Source: Cyanobacteria bacterium UBA8803
Lineage (GTDB): Bacteria > Cyanobacteriota > Cyanobacteriia > Cyanobacteriales > Coleofasciculaceae
NCBI GenBank assembly: GCA_003505715.1
Contig: DNXU01000216.1
Location: 8,242 to 17,463 of the forward strand
Direction: 5' to 3'
DNA length: 9,222 bases
The notes under the pieces were generated by a model that did no database searches, was not told the origin of the DNA, and saw only the letters and a program-made list of their open reading frames with translations. Shown here one piece after another: positions 6,573 to 9,222 of the stretch. The position numbers were made by a program, and so were the translations under genes. Position 1 is the first letter of the stretch. Each line of letters opens with the position of its first letter.

Positions 6573-6624
6573 GATTTCTGTCAGGGTTTCTAAAGTTCGA
6601 TATAGGAGTTAAAGGGGGAGGTAG

Positions 6625-6666
6625 GAGGGATGAAGGATGAGGGATGAAGGAGGAGGGATGAAGCAG
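6625..6666. repeat. Three 14-base tandem repeats (GAGGGATGAAGGAT type)
   Basis: Three head-to-tail units of exactly 14 bases: GAGGGATGAAGGAT, GAGGGATGAAGGAG and GAGGGATGAAGCAG. They fill much of the 113-base gap between the pseudouridine synthase stop and the phosphatase start, within the likely 5' region of the phosphatase mRNA. All purines cluster on the plus strand, so the transcript would be C/U-rich. Confidence 0.8.
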
Positions 6667-6671
6667 GTAGG

Positions 6672-7304
6672 TTAGAGCCGATGTAAAGGTTCCAATTCAG
6701 CTTTTGTTAGGTCACGCCACTGACCGGGCTGCAAACCCTCCAAACTTAAGTGCCCGATCTTGATCCGCACGAGCCGCAAAGTAGGAAACCCTAAAGCAGC
6801 TGTCATCCGACGCACCTGCCGATTTCGGCCTTCTGTTAAACTAATCTCTAGCCAGGAGGTAGGCACAGTTTTGCGAAAGCGTATTGGTGGCTCGCGAGGC
6901 GGTAGAGGAGGGTCTTCTGGTAACCGCTGCACCCAGGCTGGTCGGGTGCGGTAATTTTGAATTACTACACCACTACGCAGCTGGTTCAGGGCTACTTCAT
7001 CAGGAACTTGCTCCACTTGCACCCAGTAAGTGCGGGAATGTCCAAAGCGAGGGTCAGCAAGTCGATGCTGTAAACGCCCGTTATTGGTTAACAGCAGCAA
7101 TCCTTCGCTATCCCGATCGAGACGTCCAACTGGGTAAACCGAGGACACCGGGATGTAGTCTTTAAGCGTGCTACGACCCTGAAGTGGAACACTACTGCTT
7201 TCTTCAATTTTACTCCCGTCTTTATCAGTGAACTGGCTTAAGACATTGTAGGGTTTGTAGAACAATAGATATCTGTACACATTGTTTGGAGAATTGAAAC
7301 ACAA
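6672..7304 (-). CDS. rluE: RluE-type 23S rRNA pseudouridine synthase
   Basis: A member of the RsuA/RluB/E/F family that converts a uridine of 23S rRNA to pseudouridine (U2457 in E. coli for RluE). The protein begins [18 protein letters not shown] (10-27) without an S4 domain, as in RluE. It carries [14 protein letters not shown] (60-73) with catalytic D63, and [21 protein letters not shown] (155-175), all close to E. coli RluE. The open frame's first possible start is TTG at 7304. A GTG at 7280 would give MYRYLLF..., the family's usual N-terminus, and is at least as likely; neither has a clear Shine-Dalgarno sequence. It lies upstream of the phosphatase gene on the same strand (113-base gap), with no functional link evident. 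Confidence 0.9.
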   Translation of the reverse strand: MCFNSPNNVYRYLLFYKPYNVLSQFTDKDGSKIEESSSVPLQGRSTLKDYIPVSSVYPVGRLDRDSEGLLLLTNNGRLQHRLADPRFGHSRTYWVQVEQVPDEVALNQLRSGVVIQNYRTRPAWVQRLPEDPPLPPREPPIRFRKTVPTSWLEISLTEGRNRQVRRMTAALGFPTLRLVRIKIGHLSLEGLQPGQWRDLTKAELEPLHRL

Positions 7305-7619
7305 GGGTACTCGACTTTAGATTACGCTTGGTGGGACATCCCGTCCGCCCTAATTGAGAAAAGCTCTACGCCTAGTATCCTAGCCAGAAGCGCACCTACA
7401 GCGATTTTTGAAAAAAATGGTCATCCCTAATGGCTTCATGAGCCGACTATCCCGATCTTCTGTTCCTTAATTCGCTTGGCCTAAAATTAGGAGGATACTT
7501 ATCATCCTGGATCTGTAATCAATATAGCAGAGCCGCAAAAATTACCAATCGACGGGAAGGTTGAGGAGTAAGACCCCTAAACTGGTTTACGATTATTACA
7601 ATACCGATACAAAATTTAA

Positions 7620-7680
7620 AACAATCTCTACTGGCATCAGAGAACGGCACAGCAGTCCCTGTGGGGTTAATACCCCTTTT
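7620..7680 (+). ncRNA. Candidate small RNA or leader with terminator hairpin
   Basis: Three hairpins follow in series: TCTCT/AGAGA (7625-7643), CACAG/CTGTG (7648-7663) and GGGGT-TAAT-ACCCC (7663-7676), the last followed by TTTT and more pyrimidines (7677-7690). Upstream, TTTACG (7586-7591) and TACAAA (7608-7613) are 16 bases apart and could serve as a weak promoter, giving a transcript of about 60 bases. Alternatively this is an attenuator in the SPFH gene's leader. It matches no RNA family I recognise. Confidence 0.35.
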
Positions 7681-7717
7681 CCCCTTTCTTGTCTGAGAGT
7701 AAATTGTATGTAACAAA

Positions 7718-7726
7718 TGCTATGCT
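7718..7726 (+). promoter_or_regulatory. Possible extended -10 promoter element of the SPFH gene
   Basis: TGC directly followed by TATGCT fits an extended -10 box (TGN-TATNNT), some 80 bases before the ATG at 7809. No good -35 lies at the right distance, as can be the case for extended -10 promoters. Confidence 0.25.
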
Positions 7727-7741
7727 CTCAACCAGACCAAA

Positions 7742-7772
7742 GCTAGTCTAACGCTAGCCAATTGTCAATTGT
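7742..7772. repeat. Inverted repeat GCTAG/CTAGC and heptamer tandem CAATTGT
   Basis: GCTAG (7742-7746) faces CTAGC (7754-7758), and immediately after it CAATTGT occurs twice in tandem (7759-7772). The block lies in the probable leader of the SPFH gene. Confidence 0.5.
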
Positions 7773-7808
7773 CAGCTATTTAACTTACTACCCAGAAGCA
7801 CAAAACCT

Positions 7809-8663
7809 ATGGATACCCTTTTTTCTATCCTCGCACCCATGATTTTAGTAATCATTGGTTATAGCGTCGGTTCGACCAAAATTGTCCATCAAGGCAACAA
7901 AGCCTTAGTAGAGCGCTTGGGTAAGTACAAGAAAACTATAGAACCGGGGGTAAACTTCATCGTACCTTTTCTAGACCGGATTGCAGTCGAGGAGACAACT
8001 CGGGAGCAGGTTTTAGACATTGAACCCCAACAGGCACTCACTATAGACAATATTTCCGTGGAAGTTAATGCCGTAGTGTTTTGGAAGATTAAAGATCTCT
8101 ACAGAGCCTACTATGACGTGGAAGACGTGGAGGAGGCAATCCAGAATTTAGTCACAACTACCCTACGCTCGGAGATTGGGAGACTGAAATTAGATGAGAC
8201 GTATTCAAATAGAACGGAGATAAATCAACATTTGTTAGGTCAGCTCAAAGAAGCTGCGGACAGTTGGGGTATCGAAGTAGTTCGCGTGGAAGTCCAAGAG
8301 ATTAAACTTCCCCAGACGGTTTTGGATTCCTTAGAGAAGGAGCGAGCCGCTGAGAGTGAGAAAAAAGCCGCAATTTCTGAGGCAGAGGGTGAAAGAGCTG
8401 CGGCAATTGCCAGGGCACAAGGCACAGTGGAATCAATTTCCATGATCTCAAAAGCCATCCAAGAACAGCCCAATAGTAGGCAAGTCTTGCAGTACCTGCT
8501 CGCTCAACAATATGTAGATGCCAATCAAAAATTGGGAGAAAGCCCTAATTCTAAAGTAGTCTTCATGGACCCCAAAGCATTATCAGAAGCAATGACCGAT
8601 TTGCTGGGAGAAACTGAAACCCCAATTAGCGGTCGTTCGGGAAATGGATCTCCTAATAGTTAA
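7809..8663 (+). CDS. Stomatin-like SPFH/Band 7 membrane protein
   Basis: A 284-residue SPFH protein resembling the stomatin/paraslipin group and cyanobacterial stomatin homologues. One N-terminal membrane segment (about 3-21) is followed by the Band 7 domain (about 24-175) with KIVHQGNKALVERLGKY (24-40) and EPGVNFIVPFLDRI (45-58). An Ala/Glu/Lys-rich coiled coil (about 174-206, EKERAAESEKKAAISEAEGE) leads to a conserved C-terminal segment (about 220-268) and a short Ser/Gly tail. Such proteins form large ring or cage oligomers at membranes and are thought to organise microdomains or influence proteases; the exact role here is unknown. No NfeD partner gene lies beside it in this window. The ATG at 7809 places the membrane segment at the extreme N-terminus as expected; no strong Shine-Dalgarno sequence is seen. 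Its 3' end converges on folP, 53 bases away. Confidence 0.9.
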   Translation: MDTLFSILAPMILVIIGYSVGSTKIVHQGNKALVERLGKYKKTIEPGVNFIVPFLDRIAVEETTREQVLDIEPQQALTIDNISVEVNAVVFWKIKDLYRAYYDVEDVEEAIQNLVTTTLRSEIGRLKLDETYSNRTEINQHLLGQLKEAADSWGIEVVRVEVQEIKLPQTVLDSLEKERAAESEKKAAISEAEGERAAAIARAQGTVESISMISKAIQEQPNSRQVLQYLLAQQYVDANQKLGESPNSKVVFMDPKALSEAMTDLLGETETPISGRSGNGSPNS

Positions 8664-8695
8664 TAGCTAAGACCTGATAGAAAAAAAACATGAAA

Positions 8696-8709
8696 AACCA
8701 ACAACCAAC
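8696..8709. repeat. Heptamer tandem repeat AACCAAC
   Basis: AACCAAC occurs twice in tandem within the 53-base spacer between the convergent SPFH and folP genes. No hairpin terminator is visible in this spacer. Confidence 0.5.
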
Positions 8710-8716
8710 AATTAAA

Positions 8717-9222
8717 TTAGCTACTACGCCAGACGGCATCAGCCACCTGGCAAACATCACGCATTTCAACGATATCGTGAACTCGGAGAATGTCGGCACC
8801 AGCAGCGATTGCCGCGCAACAGGCAGCAGCTGTGCCCCAAACTCGACGCTTAGGGTCTGGTTGATTGAGAATGCGACCGATAAAACTTTTGCGAGAAACC
8901 CCAACTAAAATTGGCACCCCTAGAAACCCAAAGGTAGATAGTTGCCGCAGGATGTCTAGATTTTGCTCGGCAGTTTTGGCAAAACCAATACCAGGGTCAA
9001 CAATCAGATGCGATCGCTCGATCCCCGCAGCGATACAAGCAGCAATTTGACGCTCCAAAAATTGGTAGATTTCACCAATCAGATCTTGATAATTAGTTAA
9101 TTGCTGCATGTTTTGGGGCGTGCCTCGGATATGCATTAAAACTAACGGTACGCCCAGCTGAGCAACGACAGGTAGCATATCCGGGTCAAACGTGCCGCCG
9201 GAAATGTCATTGACCAGATCGG
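8717..9222 (-). CDS. folP: Dihydropteroate synthase, 3' part (gene continues beyond the window)
   Basis: Joins 6-hydroxymethyl-dihydropterin diphosphate with p-aminobenzoate to make dihydropteroate in folate synthesis; target of sulfonamides. The frame is open to the right edge, so about 167 C-terminal codons are present and the N-terminus is missing; the first ATG inside (9178) is internal. Visible family motifs are DLVNDISGG (from the edge), LMHIRGTP, VDPGIGFAKTAEQN, GVSRKSFIG (pterin/pABA-binding Lys and Ser) and ILRVHD near the C-terminus, whose Arg and His bind the diphosphate. Everything expected of the C-terminal half is intact, so this is a functional gene cut by the window rather than a pseudogene. 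It converges with the SPFH gene. Confidence 0.95.
   Translation of the reverse strand, partial: DLVNDISGGTFDPDMLPVVAQLGVPLVLMHIRGTPQNMQQLTNYQDLIGEIYQFLERQIAACIAAGIERSHLIVDPGIGFAKTAEQNLDILRQLSTFGFLGVPILVGVSRKSFIGRILNQPDPKRRVWGTAAACCAAIAAGADILRVHDIVEMRDVCQVADAVWRSS

Larger units (their letters stand above)
7305..7808. other. Divergent non-coding stretch between rluE and the SPFH gene
   Basis: About 500 bases that must hold promoters for both flanking genes. Small inverted repeats are CCTAA-AA-TTAGG (7480-7491) and AGGAT/ATCCT (7492-7508). A structured segment with terminator-like end lies at 7620-7680 and heptamer repeats at 7759-7772. A 65-codon minus-strand open frame (7716-7519) has no family resemblance and crosses the hairpins, so it is not called. 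Confidence 0.55.

Noticed and set aside
6625..6666. CRISPR-like array
   Set aside because: Units are 14 bases, directly adjacent without spacers, so it is a simple tandem repeat.
7519..7716. 65-codon minus-strand open frame in the rluE/SPFH spacer
   Set aside because: No family resemblance, and it crosses the terminator-like hairpin and candidate promoter elements.
8690..8908. 72-codon plus-strand open frame after the SPFH gene
   Set aside because: Almost entirely antisense to folP, which is clearly the real gene here.

Overview
The window comes from a cyanobacterium, most likely a filamentous one. The palindrome GCGATCGC (HIP1), over-represented in many cyanobacterial genomes, occurs four times (2907, 4760, 5312, 9010). 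The gene set fits: a citramalate synthase, a DUF4327-type small protein, an FHA/zinc-ribbon/Hanks kinase and a zinc-ribbon PP2C phosphatase. Intergenic DNA is rich in short G/A-rich (or C/T-rich) repeats and heptameric tandem repeats, also usual in such genomes. The species cannot be named from this window.

Layout. 1-60: heptamer repeat and leader. 61-1794 (+): cimA, carrying an apparent in-frame repeat insertion and a repeat-encoded C-terminal tail. 1795-2473: long non-coding stretch with several palindromes. 2474-2692 (+): DUF4327-type small protein. 2693-2858: short convergent spacer with hairpins and a C/T-rich repeat. On the minus strand, read right to left, come an RluE-type pseudouridine synthase (7304-6672), a 744-residue PP2C phosphatase (6558-4324) and an FHA-kinase (4082-2859). 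7305-7808: divergent, non-coding stretch with a candidate small RNA or leader ending in a terminator-like hairpin. 7809-8663 (+): stomatin-like SPFH protein. 8717-9222 (-): 3' part of folP (dihydropteroate synthase), running off the right edge.

How the genes relate. The clearest functional unit is the kinase/phosphatase pair. One gene encodes a Ser/Thr kinase with a phosphothreonine-reading FHA domain and the other a PP2C phosphatase; both have zinc-ribbon-like N-terminal parts and lie on one strand. The middle of the phosphatase (about 198-415) aligns with the neighbouring kinase along the kinase fold but has lost the catalytic residues, so I infer a pseudokinase-PP2C fusion beside an active kinase. 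The rest (isoleucine precursor synthesis, rRNA modification, membrane SPFH protein, folate synthesis) is housekeeping with no evident link.

Repeats are a second theme. One purine-rich family (GGGA-type) appears inside cimA, at its 3' end, on both sides of the kinase gene in inverted orientation and before the phosphatase gene. Heptameric tandem repeats occur at four sites, one of which forms the kinase Shine-Dalgarno sequence. No tRNA, rRNA, CRISPR array or transposase was seen.
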